Shown here piece by piece: positions 1 to 12,992 of a DNA stretch of 64,000 nt. Source of the DNA: Thamnidium elegans (lineage: Eukaryota; Mucoromycota; Mucoromycetes; Mucorales; Mucoraceae). The notes under the pieces were generated by a model, which searched no databases, had not been told where the DNA came from, and saw only the letters and a list, made by a program, of their open reading frames with translations. Location of the stretch: NCBI GenBank assembly GCA_025201345.1, contig JAIXMG010000006.1, positions 434,001 through 498,000 on the forward strand. The letters run 5' to 3'. The translations under genes and the position numbers were made by a program. Every line of letters begins with the position of its first letter. Within the stretch, counting starts at the first letter, position 1.

Positions 1-1219
1 AACCACAATATAAAGTTCTCCTTATATGAGGTACAAACTCATAGTTTTTGTTTGACTTGCAAAACACAAAGTAATGTTGAAGAAGAGTAGCTTTTATTTC
101 CAATCTTTTAATCAAAACCAGTAAATATTTCATTATTTTCTTCTTTAGAAATGACAATATGAGGCGGCTTTCCTTTATCAAATATATATTTCTATTTTGT
201 TTTTATTTTTATTTTTTTTACCTGAGCGAGTAAATAGAACGTGTACCTAGAAATTCTTCATGCTTATCATTTCAAAAAAAAAAAACGCCTAACCAAGTTA
301 ATTTCATTTTAAACGCGAATTGAACCTTGCAATATTAAGCCGCAAATTGTTGCTATGGACATTGTATTACTTCAAAAAACAAGTTTAATATTGTGAGACT
401 CTGAAACGATAATGAAGCCTACATTGTATAATGCCTCACTACAGAAAACCTTAAATAGTTTACAGCTGAAGTGTTTATGTCTGAATATGCGGAAAAATAT
501 TGCCTATTATCCGTACCGAGCAGAAATAAATCCAGTAAAGTTTATTATGTTAAAAAAAAAGTATTAATTTTTTTGCAGACTTGAACCTGACCCCACGTGA
601 CGTCAAGTGGTCAAGGTGTCAGCTATAATTAAAACAAAAAGTAAACAGAAAATGTGAGTAAATGCTAAAAGCACGAGATTCTTTTTAATAAAATAAAGAA
701 AACGTGTAATTCGTTTTCATTTATTGCTCGCTAAAAACAGGGATTGGTAGCAATAAGATGATAAAAGAACGTGTCTATAGTTACGGTCGAAAGGAAATAT
801 GTGTTAGAAGAATAGCTAATATATTATCAAGAAATTACGATTATCTTAATGTACTGTAGTTCTTATTCGCACTTAAATTTTAAACAGTTACTTGGGCTTT
901 CAGTTTTCAGGATAGTTACCATTTTTCATAATAAAAAAAAAATGCCACATATGGGCAATAAAGAACTTGAATTAAGGGTTGTTAAAATGACTCCTTCTTT
1001 TTTAAGAGAAAAGAATATAGAAATAACTAGAATTGGGGGAAAACACAGATATATTATATGAGTAACCCGAGGTATTTTGTTGTTGTTGCTATGGTTTTAC
1101 ATTTGTTGCTAATTAAAACAATCTACAATTTGTTGTTATCTGAATCCATTTTAGTTGTATAATCAACTATTGCATATAATCACGGACTCTGTTACATTAT
1201 TAAGGTAAAACCAGGGATG

Positions 1220-1252
<33 letters not shown>

Positions 1253-2091
1253 GGTACATATTTTATTTTTAGATAAATATCTATAATGAAATTAAAAATA
1301 AAAAAAAAGGTAATTATAGTGTTGACACTTCGTGCTTCTAGTAAATATATAGAAATTCCTAAATAAAAAGTAGAATAAAATATTAGTTTGTTTTATTTCG
1401 ATTTAAACTTTTTGATATAGAAACTTCCGGAATTGTACCCTGAGAAACTGGCAGAGATTTTCACTATTATTATTAGGAGCCCTTCATTTTGACTAAGCTA
1501 TGTTTATCAGCGCTTAAAAAAGAAATAAAAAAAGGAGTTTGCATAATCGATTTTCAGTTTCCAGTGCTTTTATTGGTCTTTTCTTAACTCGAGAAGTAAA
1601 AAAAAAAAAGAAAAGAAAAAAAAAAAGAAAGATACTAATGATTCAAGTAAAATCGATCTTTTTGGAAGCTAAAAAGAAGTTTTTCTTCTTCTTTTAAATG
1701 ATACCAAGCGTAATATAGTAGAAACAATCTCTTTATGAGTTAGAAAGACGAGAATGATACTAAAAATAAAGAATATAAACTTTTTTATTTTTTATTACCA
1801 CTTACTGACTCTTTTACTACGGCATTCCTAGAGTGCGTCTATTGTCAAATAGAACATATACATATACTCTTAGAAAAGAAAAAAATTAGGCCTGAAAAGT
1901 CCTGTATTTACAGAAAAAAAAAAAAGGAGTTCTATTAATGTTTATTATGTGGAAAATCCGTACAATGAGATTCGCTTATCATATATAAATTCGCAAAATT
2001 TAAATTTTTATTGATTCAGATATTTTTTCTTTTCTCTTCTCTCTCTCTCTCTTTTTTTTTTCTCTTTTTTTTTTTTTTACTTATAGTTAAA
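1..2091. other. Gene-poor AT-rich stretch
   Basis: I see no supportable gene. The DNA is AT-rich with long homopolymers, including an A-run of about 30 nt near 1219-1249. The longest open frame (849-1061, 70 codons) has no recognisable domain and unremarkable composition, so I do not call it. An overlapping E-box and CRE palindrome lies at 594-605 and is listed separately. The last 100 bases form a T/C-rich tract leading into the exchanger gene, typical of a fungal core promoter. Confidence 0.6.
594..605. promoter_or_regulatory. Overlapping E-box (CACGTG) and CRE (TGACGTCA)
   Basis: CACGTG at 594-599 overlaps the full 8-bp palindrome TGACGTCA at 598-605. These are consensus sites for bHLH and for bZIP (CREB/ATF-type) factors respectively. 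The nearest called gene starts 1.5 kb downstream, so a regulatory role is only a suggestion. A gene to the left, outside the window, could be the real target. Confidence 0.3.
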
Positions 2092-5000
2092 ATGAAATCA
2101 ACTCGACACAGAATTTATTATATATTTGGCTACCTTGGAATAATACTCATTTTAGCGTTGCCAACAATGTTGAGGAAGTCCAGTTTTACGTTATCATACA
2201 AAAGGTTATACGCAACAAATACAATAAACGATGACTTTTTTACTGTTTCTGTATGTTTTTAGTATGACCTCCTTGCTCATAAAAATAAATAAATATATAA
2301 ATTGATTAATTCTAGTTTAATAACCTTTTTTTCTTTTTTTTTTATACATTTAGAATGGATGTTCAAATATTGGAGTGCAGAAAAATCAATGCGAATTTGT
2401 ACAATTGAATTGTCACGGATTTAATGCGTTGTATCTCGAACTTTTTTATTGCTCAAAATTATGGAAGCCAATTATAATTGCCATTCTTGTAAATATACAA
2501 TAGCTTTTTTATCCCCCTTTTTTTATTACATAAAAAAAAAAGAGCCCCCACTCCTATCATACCCAACCCTTTAAACTTGTCTCTCTCTCCTACCTACCCC
2601 TTTTTAATTTTTATTGTAAAAATGTTTATATACTAACATTCTTTTGGTTTATACTAAATATAGTTTTCATGTCTATTAATGTTATTTGGTGCTATTAGTG
2701 TTGTAGCCTCTGATTTCTTTTGTAAGTTATATATCAAAAATAATAAAATAATTCATTCTAAATGTATTATATATATATATAGGTCCTAATTTACAAACTA
2801 TTTCATCTAAATTACAACTATCTGAAAGCATGGTAACGAAACTTTTTCTTAGGAGGGGGGGGGGGGGGAAAGGGAAATCCCATTTGTATATATATACATG
2901 TATACGAAAAAACTAAAAATACACGAAATTAAAATTAGGCAGGCGTAACTGTATTGGCTTTAGGTAATGGTAGTCCTGATTTATTTAGTACCTTCAGGTA
3001 ATCTATATATTTAGTTCAAGTTCAATTAAAGCTAAATTTTTATTATTAGTGCTATGGACACCGGTGCAGGTTCATTAGCAATTGGTGAACTAATTGGAGC
3101 AGGGTTTTTTATTGTAGCTATTGTATCTGGATGCATGGGTATTATTAAACCATTTCAGTCGCAAAAGATTACGTTTATGCGCGATGCATCCTTTTTGACG
3201 GGCGCAATTATGATCATCACATGGATAGTCTACCATCAGCACATTAATTGGTATCATAGCATCATATTAATAGGATATTACCTGTGTTATGTATCAGTTG
3301 TTGTATTTGGTGCATACAGTAATAGCCAAGATAACGTTACGATTGATTGCAAGTGTAAATCGGAACAAGCATCATCTAAAACTGGTGGTGTAGATGAGAC
3401 CACACATTTGTTAGGAGGTAAGGATAAACACAATATATATATTTATATATATTCATCGTAAACTAAAAAAAAAAAAACTATTATATATAAAAAGGAAACC
3501 CTCCATTAAGATTGATTATACCAGATAGAGAAATGTCTGTTCAGTCAAATATGTCAGAGTTTAATAGCCAGAATCATTTAGGGCATATTATACGACCTAT
3601 TTCTCCTAATTCATCTCGCCCTTCTCTCCATTTTGATGCAATCTCTCGATCTACTAGTGTAAATGGTTCTATATATTCTAGGACTTATCGACGTCCAATG
3701 ACACCAAGAATTGGTATCAGGACATCGGTCTTTGGTGCAATTGAAGTAAGGGCTAAAAAAAATTTTACTTATAAAAAAAAACCCTTCTTCTAAATTCAAC
3801 TAAAACGTCATTTTTTATTATTATTAGTTTCAGGAGCAAGTAAATAATATTCGTAGAGCGAATAGTTCACTTTCAATACTACCAAACCATTACAGAAATC
3901 GACAAAATTCCATGCCGCCTCCTATGTGGCAAAATTCGCAGGGACACCAGCATCCACAACACACACAACCAAATGAAATATTTAGCACCGCAGGAAACGG
4001 GAGACAGCGCGCATCGACCATGACCGACAAGCTACTCACACTCTCTGCTCCTTCCGCCTCGGCACAGGAAACACAAGACTATTTTACATATCTTTCTGCA
4101 CATAATCAGCACCAATTTATAAATATCCAATCGTCCTCACCACCACCACCACCTCAATTAAGTGTGCAAACGCCAGAAATGTCAATCCCAGAAATTAGAT
4201 TAGCACCTCCTAACAACAACAACGAAAATAGAATTCCGTCACCGGAATATATCGATATACGAAATAACCAATTTTGGTCTACAAGTCCTGTCGTAGGTAG
4301 ATCAAGGGGTCAAAGCACACACAGCTTAGCCCCTCCCAGTATTCTGTCCGATGTAGACGACTCTACGTTTTACTCGTGTCGCCAAAGCTTTGAAATCAGT
4401 CCTTCTGACTCCTTTGATCATCAGAATCAGCTCTTGTCTGCAATCATGAATATCCCGCGTCATCATCAGGAGGAAAACGAAGATCACACTCATTCATCCG
4501 TATTTCAAGGTGTGCTCCAATTAAATATACCAAATAATGAAGGAGGCGTGTCCTCTTTATTAAACCCTACTAATAATCCTTCACTATACCATTATCGAGA
4601 AAATTCAGACTATTCATTCCATTCAAAGTGTTGTCATCATGGTCCCCCAACCCCGTACTCCAAATGGTATCTTGTTTTAGAAGAGTTGGTACAGATCATG
4701 TTACCCACACTGCAAGGATGGAAAGAGAAATCCTTTTTTTCAAAACTAAGCTCACTTGCAGCTGCACCGCTTGTCCTGGTATTTACAGTTACGTTACCCG
4801 TAGCCGAAATTGAGCAAGTTAAAGTAGACGATATTGAGGTCATAGAGACACTTGTAAATGAGGGCATATCCACCAAGAAATCCAAAGACGCAAAGAATTA
4901 CTTATCAGTTCCCGTCGCTGAAAACGATGTATTGACGGAGACAAAAGTTATTATTGATGATGTAGATACAAGGCAGGGATGGAATAAATACTTGATGGTT

Positions 5001-5946
5001 TTACAATCTGTGATAAGTACAACCTTTTTATTTGGCGTATTTGCAGGTAAAAGCTTTTTTTTGGAGTTTTTTTTCGGTATAACTTATTCTTTTTTTTTCT
5101 TTTTTTTAAAAAAAAGTGAACGGTGTAATTCCAGGTGCAATGGTTATTGTAGGTGTTGGTATTGGTTTACTATTAGCAGTTTTTGTTATCAAGACAACAA
5201 AGGTCGATGAACCGCCCTCTTGGTTTTGGCTGCTTTCTTTTCTAGGATTCTTTGTTGCATTAAATTGGATATTTTTATTAGCAAATGAAGTAGTAGGATT
5301 ACTGCAAGTAAGTTTTTAGATTGTAGATCCCCCTTTTTTTTTATTTATACGTTTCTTTTAGGCAATTGGTGAAATATTTGCTGTGAGTGATGCTATTATG
5401 GGTTTGACGGTCTTTGCACTGGTAAAAAAAAAAGCATTTTTTTTCGCAGGAAAGATAACTCATGTGTTTATTTAGGGTAATAGTGTAGGTGATTTTGTAG
5501 CAAATACTGCTATTGCAAAGGTAAGCAGTACACACAAAATAAGTGTGGCGCGTCATAGTAACATTTCTTGGTTTTATAGATGGGATTTCCTACCATGGCT
5601 ATATCTGCATGCTATGCCGGTCCGTTACTAAGTAAGACGAGTCAATTGAGTCATATAGAGCAACTACTAAACGCTATTTTTTTTCTTAAATTTAGACATG
5701 GTGTTGGGTGTAGGTGTATCATCTCTCTATCAATTCTGGAAGACAGGTCAAGCATACCAGCTGGATATTGCACCAACTATTATCGTGTCATCTATTGGAC
5801 TTGTAACCGTACTACTTAGCACATTAATTGTTGTCAATTTAAATGGATATCACGTTACGAAAAACCTGGGATATTGGATGATCAGTGTTTATTTGACATG
5901 TTGTACGTTCAATTTCTTATTAGAATTTAAAGTAATAAACATTTAG
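2092..5946 (+). CDS. NCLX/Ecm27-type Na+(cation)/Ca2+ exchanger
   Basis: Membrane cation/Ca2+ antiporter of the CaCA superfamily, nearest to mitochondrial/endomembrane NCLX and yeast Ecm27. Thirteen exons with consistent phases: 2092-2250, 2354-2488, 2664-2721, 2783-2832, 2939-2997, 3050-3417, 3525-3745, 3828-5046, 5117-5307, 5362-5421, 5476-5520, 5580-5631, 5696-5946; 955 aa. The first alpha repeat reads ALGNGSPDLFSTFSAM across exons 5-6 and is followed by AIGELIGAGFF. The second reads FALGNSVGDFVANTAIAK in exons 10-11. Both carry the acidic and small polar residues that bind the ions. Exon 2 has the Cys-rich segment (CEFVQLNC...FYC) typical of this subfamily before the first membrane block. 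Exons 7-8 encode a long, low-complexity cytosolic loop of about 480 aa between the two membrane halves. The start at 2092 was chosen because the upstream in-frame codons are only a polypyrimidine tract. The loop makes it longer than the metazoan protein; no frame break was seen. Confidence 0.9.
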
Positions 5947-7213
5947 ATGCTACGGTCAATAGTTTTAAGAACATGTACGGGAAAAAAAAGCGTGGAAGCT
6001 GTCAAAGCCTCTATGTCTTTAATATATTCTCGCTTTCCCTGAGCCTTAAAAAAAGGGAGGTCCAACAAAAAAAAAAACCATACCTGCTTCTAAATAGCTT
6101 ATTTAATGGGATGTAAAAGAGTTAATTATGAGAACGTCTCGTTCTTAGTCCTTCTTTTTCAACTCAGAAAGAGCATCATTACTTTCCATGTATTGCTTAT
6201 ATCGTCTTGACACGCAATAGGTCTTCCACAAATAGCTGGTCGTTCAACATCCCTGTCTTGAATCTTTAAGATTAACCTATATAGTAATATAGGCATTAAA
6301 TAAGCCTAATGTCTTTCAAATCGACCAATATATGATGTCTTACCAAACTGAAAAAGACATCATCAATAGGACGGTTTAATAAAGCAAGGCTGCTTCGTCA
6401 GTAGTCCCAAAAGATTTTTGACGTCAGATTCTACAGTCAACTTTGTATTTATTCCATAGCGGTTAAAATATTCGCTCCATATTTAGTATCCATTCCTCTG
6501 ACTGCGGCAGAAGTGTCCATCCTCCAGAGAGTTCATGCGGTCTAAAATTTTGGGGGGAAATCAAGATACACAGTCAGTTTATACACTCAGAAAAAGAAAA
6601 AGCGCGACATATTGCTTCTCACGTACCTGTTCTTGTGCCGCTCATCCCCTCTATAAAATGAACATGGAAAAAGGAAAAAAAAAAAAGGTCGACGGTGGAA
6701 TACAAATTTTGGGATAATAAATAAGTTTATTTATCATGAAAAAATGGGGTTGGGGATCAACCTAACACTCGTTTAAAACCTGAAATAAAGAGATGATATA
6801 TAATTATTCCAATCGGTTTTATGCAAATTCAGGTACTCTTTGTACCTTGGTGTACAACTATCCAAAATTACTTGCTGTACAAATATCTTTATTTCTTTTC
6901 GGTGCTTAATCCAAATGACAACATCCTCATATTATACATTGTAATGCTAAAAGTCTCTTTTCTTAAGTTACTGTTTATTACGTGTAATATTTTATCGTGA
7001 AGCAATCCGTTTGATACGCTTGAATATCAGGTAAAAATAATGAATTGAAGCATTATTAATTTTAAAAAACAGCTTTTATTTTGTGACGAGTGTTTTTTTT
7101 TATCATTAACACCCCCCTTATATTATTATACGCCTTTCCTTTTTTCTTTTTCTTTCTTTTTTTTATTTTTTTTTAAAAAAACGGAAAAATAAAGCTTTAA
7201 ATTGAATCTCTCC
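5947..7213. other. Intergenic region between exchanger and SET1
   Basis: No supportable gene in 1.27 kb. The part from about 6100 to 6720 is less AT-biased than its surroundings and contains broken open frames on both strands (for example 6535-6717), which could be an old decayed element, but I cannot assign a family. The last 150 bases are T- and A-runs that probably belong to the SET1 promoter. Confidence 0.5.
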
Positions 7214-10200
7214 ATGGATTCAAAATGGTAAAAAGATAAAAAAGCAGTTGAAAAAAAAAAAAAAAGATAGAAAAAAAGAAAGAAAAAAGAAAGAACATAT
7301 TGAACTTATTTTTTTCTATATATATATATAAAACAGGTCTTCAATTACAACTGGAAAGGGTCCTCGCAATTATAAATGTACATTTGACCCAGAACTAGAT
7401 ACTCAAGGTTTAAAAAAGAGCAACCAACCAATTTATGAATACGAAGGAGATAATGTAAATATCTTTTTATTATTATTATATTTAAACTTGTACACCCCCC
7501 CTTATATTAAGGTACGATATCCTTTTTTCTTTAGACATCATTAACACCACGGGATCCTCGTCAAAATGCCACTTCCTATGAAAGAAACTTTTTAAAAGGT
7601 CGTTACCTTTACAAGAAACAGTTAAATGTAGTTGAATATAGAGTATGTAAACATGGTAGCAAGTACAGTTTTTTTTTGTTTTGTTTTTCTCTTTTTTTTT
7701 TACGTTTTTATTTTTCTCTAACATTTATTCCCTCCATTTAGTTTGATGAACATTCAGTAGGTCCAAAACCATTAACCAAAGTATTAGTTTCTCGATTATC
7801 TCCACTCATGACCGAAACACAAATTATGACCTTCTTTTCAGTTTACGGCGAAGTATCGTCTGTTGAAATTGAACGTTGCCCTACCACCGGTGGCTCATTA
7901 GGTATTGCTCATGTCTCATTTTCTAATGATTTTACTGACGAAGGCCATGCAGCTGCATGTCTTGCCGTTGAGAAAGGTAATGGACGTAAAATGGGTGCTG
8001 CTGAATGTGTCAAAGTTTGTTTCGACCCCAAAGGTATTTTTTTTTATATTTATTTTCATTGCTGAATTAAGAGAAAAAACTGACAGATTTATATTAGGTG
8101 ATAAATTAAAACTTGCTATTGAAGATGCTAATCGACCTGCACCATCAATTATACCAGTAATTGATAATGCATTAAAACGAAGTTCAATGCCATCGAGTAC
8201 ACCTGGTACACCATCACATCGAAGGCACGATAATTACGCCTCTTATCAAAATCGTCATGAGGAAGGAGAAGCAATGTACGATCGATCTAGGAATTGGGAC
8301 AGGTATGATTCACGAAGTTATTCTCGTTCTCGCGATGATTATAGATATCGCAGCTATCACGACGATGAGTATAATGGAAGTAACACGAGGTATAGAGATG
8401 AGAGACCACTAAGACCATCTTATCATGGGAGCGGGCCTCCCCCTTACCCATCTTCTCGATACTCTTCGCCACGACCAATAGATTCAGAAAGACCTCGTTG
8501 GAGTACAAGAAGTCCTAGTATTAGTTCACCAGATTCTAGATATAGAAGCAGAAGCAGAAGTCGCAGTAGAAGTGTCACAAGAGATGGTTATTATATGTCA
8601 GAAAGATCTTCTAGTAACCGATGGGAAAATGACTCGGATTGGGGGAGGGAACAACGATATAGCAGACGAAGAACTGAATATTGGGATGACAGGAAGCCAC
8701 GTGAAAAATCTTTACCACCAGCGTCATCTCAATCAACTTCATCCAATCGTCCTACTTTAGTCATATCAAGGAAATCTTTACCATTTGTTAGAGGTGTATT
8801 AGAAGATTTGAAAAAGATGTTTTACTATTATAATTTTATTGATGTAAAGTTTTACGCAAAAAAAACGAGGTTTTTTTTTTTAAACATTCACATTTTTTTT
8901 TTTATTTACATATTTTTTTTTTCTTAAATAGATTTATCATGATGATGAAAATTGGTTAATAGTATTCGATTCACTTGCAATGGCTAAAAAAGCATTAGCA
9001 GCAACTACAGATCAAATGATTATGGGATACAAGTTATTAATCACATCACGACATACTTCAATTGAACCTACAAACGAAGTAGTAGAAACCAATACGGAAT
9101 CACTTAAAATTATGCCTTCAGTTGAAACCAATGGAGTTTATACCAACGGTAACCATATCGAAACTGAAGAAACAACAACCAACACTGTATCTACATTAAC
9201 CCTTGAATCAAACCAACCTTCAATAACCGATAATCCAACTAGTACTGATACAGCACCTTTACCACAACCACCATCATCATCACCACCACCACAAACTGAA
9301 TTAGGACCAACCGTTCAACAATTATTATTTAGTCAATTAGCAGATATATTCCTCAAGGACTTAAAGAACCGTATTGCAGGTCCGGCCATCCACGACTTTT
9401 CCAAATCTACACGATCCAAGCGATTAGAAAAAGAAAGTGTCAAAAGTCCAGAACTCAAATTGGATCGCCATAACGACGATATTCTGACGGACGTTAAAAA
9501 ATCGCAAGAAGAAATCATCTTACCATCATTAAACAAATTACCACGATTTAAAAAGAAGTCGTTACTTGGTAAAAGAGATTATGAATCCTTCTTGTTTAAT
9601 AATGAAAATTATTCTGCTTCAGATGCTGATGTATCGACCAGTCAACCACCAACACCAGCTAAAAAACAACACGGCGAAAGAGAAGAGACACCTGTTTCAG
9701 CTACTTCTTCTAGTTCTGAAGAAGGTGAGTATCATTCGGGACCTGAATCAGTGAGCGATACAGAGAAAACGAATGTACGTGGCAGAAAACCTGGGAAGCA
9801 GGTGGAAAACCGACCTCGACGTCTTCGTGATTACCTTAGTGACGAAGAAAGTTCTGCAGATGAACATGTTGCATTTTTAAAGCAATTGCATAGACAAGAA
9901 GAAGACGACGACGATCAGTCTGATTCCGAAGATGATTTTGTTGAAAACGATACATTCGAGACTATAAATATTAAAAAACGTAGACGGGCTATTAAGAAGA
10001 GTGTCAGTATATCAAAGAAACAAAAGAAGGCATTAATACATAGTGACGATGATACAAGCGAATATGATTCTCAACAGTATCAGTCAAATAAATTAAAACT
10101 AAAGAAGAAACCAAATCAAGTACGAAAGAAGAAGATTAATACTGTACCTCCACCTCTTTTACCTGAAAGAGTGTATGAGGTCATTGAAGAGGATTTATCA

Positions 10201-11340
10201 AAGGATAGTAGTTCTGGATTTGAAGAAGAAGATGAGGACGATGAGGAAGAGAACGAGTTACCGATGATGAGAGAAATAGTCGATCAAGCTGAATTGGAAA
10301 GATCTTTATTAGCACCTGATTCTTCTGATAGTGAAGAGTTGGCTGAGCCTAAGATTGAGCAAGAGGAACATCCTGATTGGGATCCCTTTAATCAAGTACA
10401 AGATCCAGAAGATTTTTGCTTTTTACGTGCTGCATTATTAGAACGAGCTACAAATGAGGAACAAGGTAAAAAAAAAAAGACAGTAAAATAGGTACCGTAT
10501 ATATATTTCTAACTGTAAAAACATTGTAATATAGGACCAGTAACAAATGTTATTCGAGGTGGATCTGCTAGGGTTAGAGGTGTATATACAATTCCTGATG
10601 CAGTAAAAGCAACCTACTTACCCAGAAACAAAGCAGTGATTGAATTACCAGCTGACGCCGGTCGAATTTCATCACGAGCTACTCGAGTAAATAACCGACG
10701 TCTAGTAGTTGGCATGGAAATGCAAAAAAAGACAATCGATTCAGATATCTTGAAATTCAACCAACTTCAAAGTCGAAAGAAACAATTACGATTTGCTAAA
10801 TCTCCTATTCACGACTGGGGTCTTTATGCTGAAGAACATATTGATGTAAACGATATGGTAATTGAGTATGTAGGCGAGATGATTAGACAACAGGTAGCCG
10901 AAGAAAGAGAGAAGCAGTATGAACGATGTGGTATTGGAAGTAGTTATTTGTTTCGCGTGGATGATGATACTGTTATTGATGCTACAAAGTGTGGTAATGT
11001 CGCTCGATTTATTAACCATTGTTGTTCAGTAAGTTTTTTATTTGTTTGTAATTATCGTTATTATACGTGTGTATCTAATTATTTTTTTTAAAAAAAAGCC
11101 TAATTGTAGTGCTAAAATTATTACAGTCGATAAGCATAAGAAAATTGTCATTTATGCAAATCGAGACATTGAGCCTGGAGAAGAAATCACGTACGATTAC
11201 AAATTTCCAATTGAGGCCGACAAGATACCCTGTTTGTGCGGAAGTAAATTCTGCAAGGGAACGTAAGTGTTTAAATCATATAAACTATAAATGATACTTG
11301 TATTGACTCTTTTTATTTATTTTCATGTAGACTTAATTAA
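7214..11340 (+). CDS. SET1: Set1-type histone H3 lysine-4 methyltransferase (COMPASS catalytic subunit)
   Basis: Nuclear enzyme that methylates H3K4 using S-adenosylmethionine, within COMPASS. Exons: 7214-7227, 7337-7454, 7535-7642, 7742-8033, 8098-8843, 8932-10465, 10535-11028, 11099-11262, 11331-11340; 1,159 aa with all phases consistent. The N terminus [11 protein letters not shown] is the Set1 pre-RRM signature. An RRM lies at about 85-175, followed by an Arg/Ser-rich segment with RS repeats ([13 protein letters not shown]) and a second RRM-like fold at about 410-465. A long acidic linker follows. The N-SET domain begins at [13 protein letters not shown] (about 915). SET starts near 1020 ([20 protein letters not shown]), with cofactor/catalytic motifs [14 protein letters not shown] and EEITYDYKF. 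Post-SET cysteines are [10 protein letters not shown]. The final exon holds only the end of a Thr codon, Leu, Asn and the stop, which restores the classic C terminus. IAH1 follows on the same strand. Confidence 0.95.
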
Positions 11341-11790
11341 TAAAAACATTTTTTATTTCGTTCCACTACTACAAACAATTTGCTGCATGTATATTTTTAA
11401 AGAACAAGAAAAAGTCATCCCCCCCCCCTTTTTTTTTGGCTTGTGTAAAGAAAGAGAAGAAGGGGGGATTGGGATAGATAAAAGGAAAGTGTATGTGAAT
11501 AAAAAAAACCTTTTTTTTAATACAAATATTGTTAGGATTAAAACTCTTCGTATATCTTTTTTTCTTATAAATGTTTCTGTTCTTTATCTTTTGTTTTGTT
11601 TTGTTTTGCAGTGAGTGTATGTATCCCGTTTTTAATGGAAGAGTCTTTTCGCATGGTTGTTTATGCATGAAAGTGTATTCACATGTTGTCGAGATGTCCC
11701 TGGCTTTTTTTTATCAAGCGATAAAAACTTATTAAACATAATTTTTAAAAACAAAAGATTAGTCTACTTTTTTTTTTCTTTAACCAAACT
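11341..11790. other. SET1-IAH1 intergenic region
   Basis: About 450 bases of 3' flank and promoter with no coding signal. It holds C- and T-homopolymers and an open frame on each strand (11291-11614 and 11369-11668) whose translations are simple-sequence artefacts. ATG of the esterase follows a T-rich stretch. Confidence 0.6.
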
Positions 11791-12825
11791 ATGTCCTCTA
11801 CACACCCTTACAACCAAATTATTTTATTCGGCGTAAGATACCCTTTGTTTTTATTCTAGATAATGTAAAACTCATTTTTTCTTCTTCTTTTCTATTAGGA
11901 CTCTATTACTCAGGTACATTTACGATAATGATGGGCCATTTACTTTTCACTAACATGTAAAAAAATAGTTTAGTTTCGATCCTGAACTTTGTGGTTTCGG
12001 TGCACTTTTAGCAAACGTAAAGTTATTTTAGATACACTTGGACAAAAAAAAAAAAAAAGCTAAAGATAGTTGTTATTAGATTTATGTTCGAAAGCTAGAC
12101 GTTCTTAACCGAGGTTTCTCCGGTTACAACACCGATTGGGCCTTACCCATCTTGAAGCAATTGCTACCTTCCATCAAGGAGCAAAAAGAAACAGCTAATT
12201 CAATTCCTTTAATGACTATCTTTTTTGGAGCTAATGATGGCGCACTTCCTTTCTCTCCTCAGCATGTTCCTTTGGACAGGTTCAAATCTAATACAAAGGC
12301 CATGATCGATTTAGTTAAAAATCCTGAGTCTCCTCTTTATAATCCTAAAATGAGGCTCATTTTGATCACACCTCCTCCTATCAACGAGGTGCAGTGGAGA
12401 AAGCAGTGCGAAAACAATGGTGAAAAATTGAACCGCACTAATGAAGCTGCTCGTGCTTATGCTGAGTGCATTAAGGAAGTTGGTAGAGAGACCGGTACAC
12501 CTGTAGCTGATATTTGGAGCAAGATTATGGATAAAATTGGACGCGATGATCGAGACTTGTCAGAGTTTCTTCTAGATGGACTTCACTTGAACGCAAATGG
12601 ATACAAGGTAATTATATATATTATATGTCTAGGGAAGATTAATAACTTTTTTTATTGTAGGAATTATACAATCTTCTTTTAAGTACTATTACTGAAAGAT
12701 ACCCCGAGATTCATCCAGATGCTGTAGGTTACGAACTCCCTTACTGGCGCGACTTGTTAGCTGTGGATAATACTTTAGAAGCTCTTCAATTCCCATTATT
12801 AGCAAATAAACCAACGGAAATTTAG
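11791..12825 (+). CDS. IAH1: Isoamyl acetate-hydrolysing esterase (SGNH/GDSL hydrolase)
   Basis: Carboxyl-ester hydrolase of the GDSL/SGNH family, closest to yeast Iah1, which cleaves acetate esters of short alcohols. Exons: 11791-11832, 11899-11913, 11969-12016, 12080-12607, 12661-12825; 265 aa. Block I (catalytic Ser) is FGDSITQ, assembled from three exons by splicing. Block II is NRGFSGYNTDWA with the oxyanion Gly. Block III is FFGANDG with the oxyanion Asn. Block V is FLLDGLHLNANGY with the catalytic Asp and His. All expected active-site residues are therefore present. Length matches the family (about 240-270 aa). The stop is 167 nt before the start of a co-directional BAHD acyltransferase. 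That neighbour could make the kind of ester this enzyme hydrolyses, though this is inference. Confidence 0.92.
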
Positions 12826-12992
12826 GGTTTTTTTATTATTATTACTGCTCAACGAAAAATAAACATTTTTAGATGTTTGTTGTGTTATTACGAAACAAGC
12901 TAGTTTTTTTATATAAAATCCTAAAAGGAAAAGAAGTCTACGATGATTTTTTTGTTCCCTTTTTTTTACTAGAGTAATATAAAAAGCTAGTT

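Noticed and set aside
849..1061. 70-codon ORF near the left end
   Set aside because: No domain, no splice context, and composition not different from chance open frames in AT-rich DNA.
6535..6717. Short ORF in the exchanger-SET1 gap
   Set aside because: Lys runs from A-homopolymers; neighbouring frames are broken; no family recognised.
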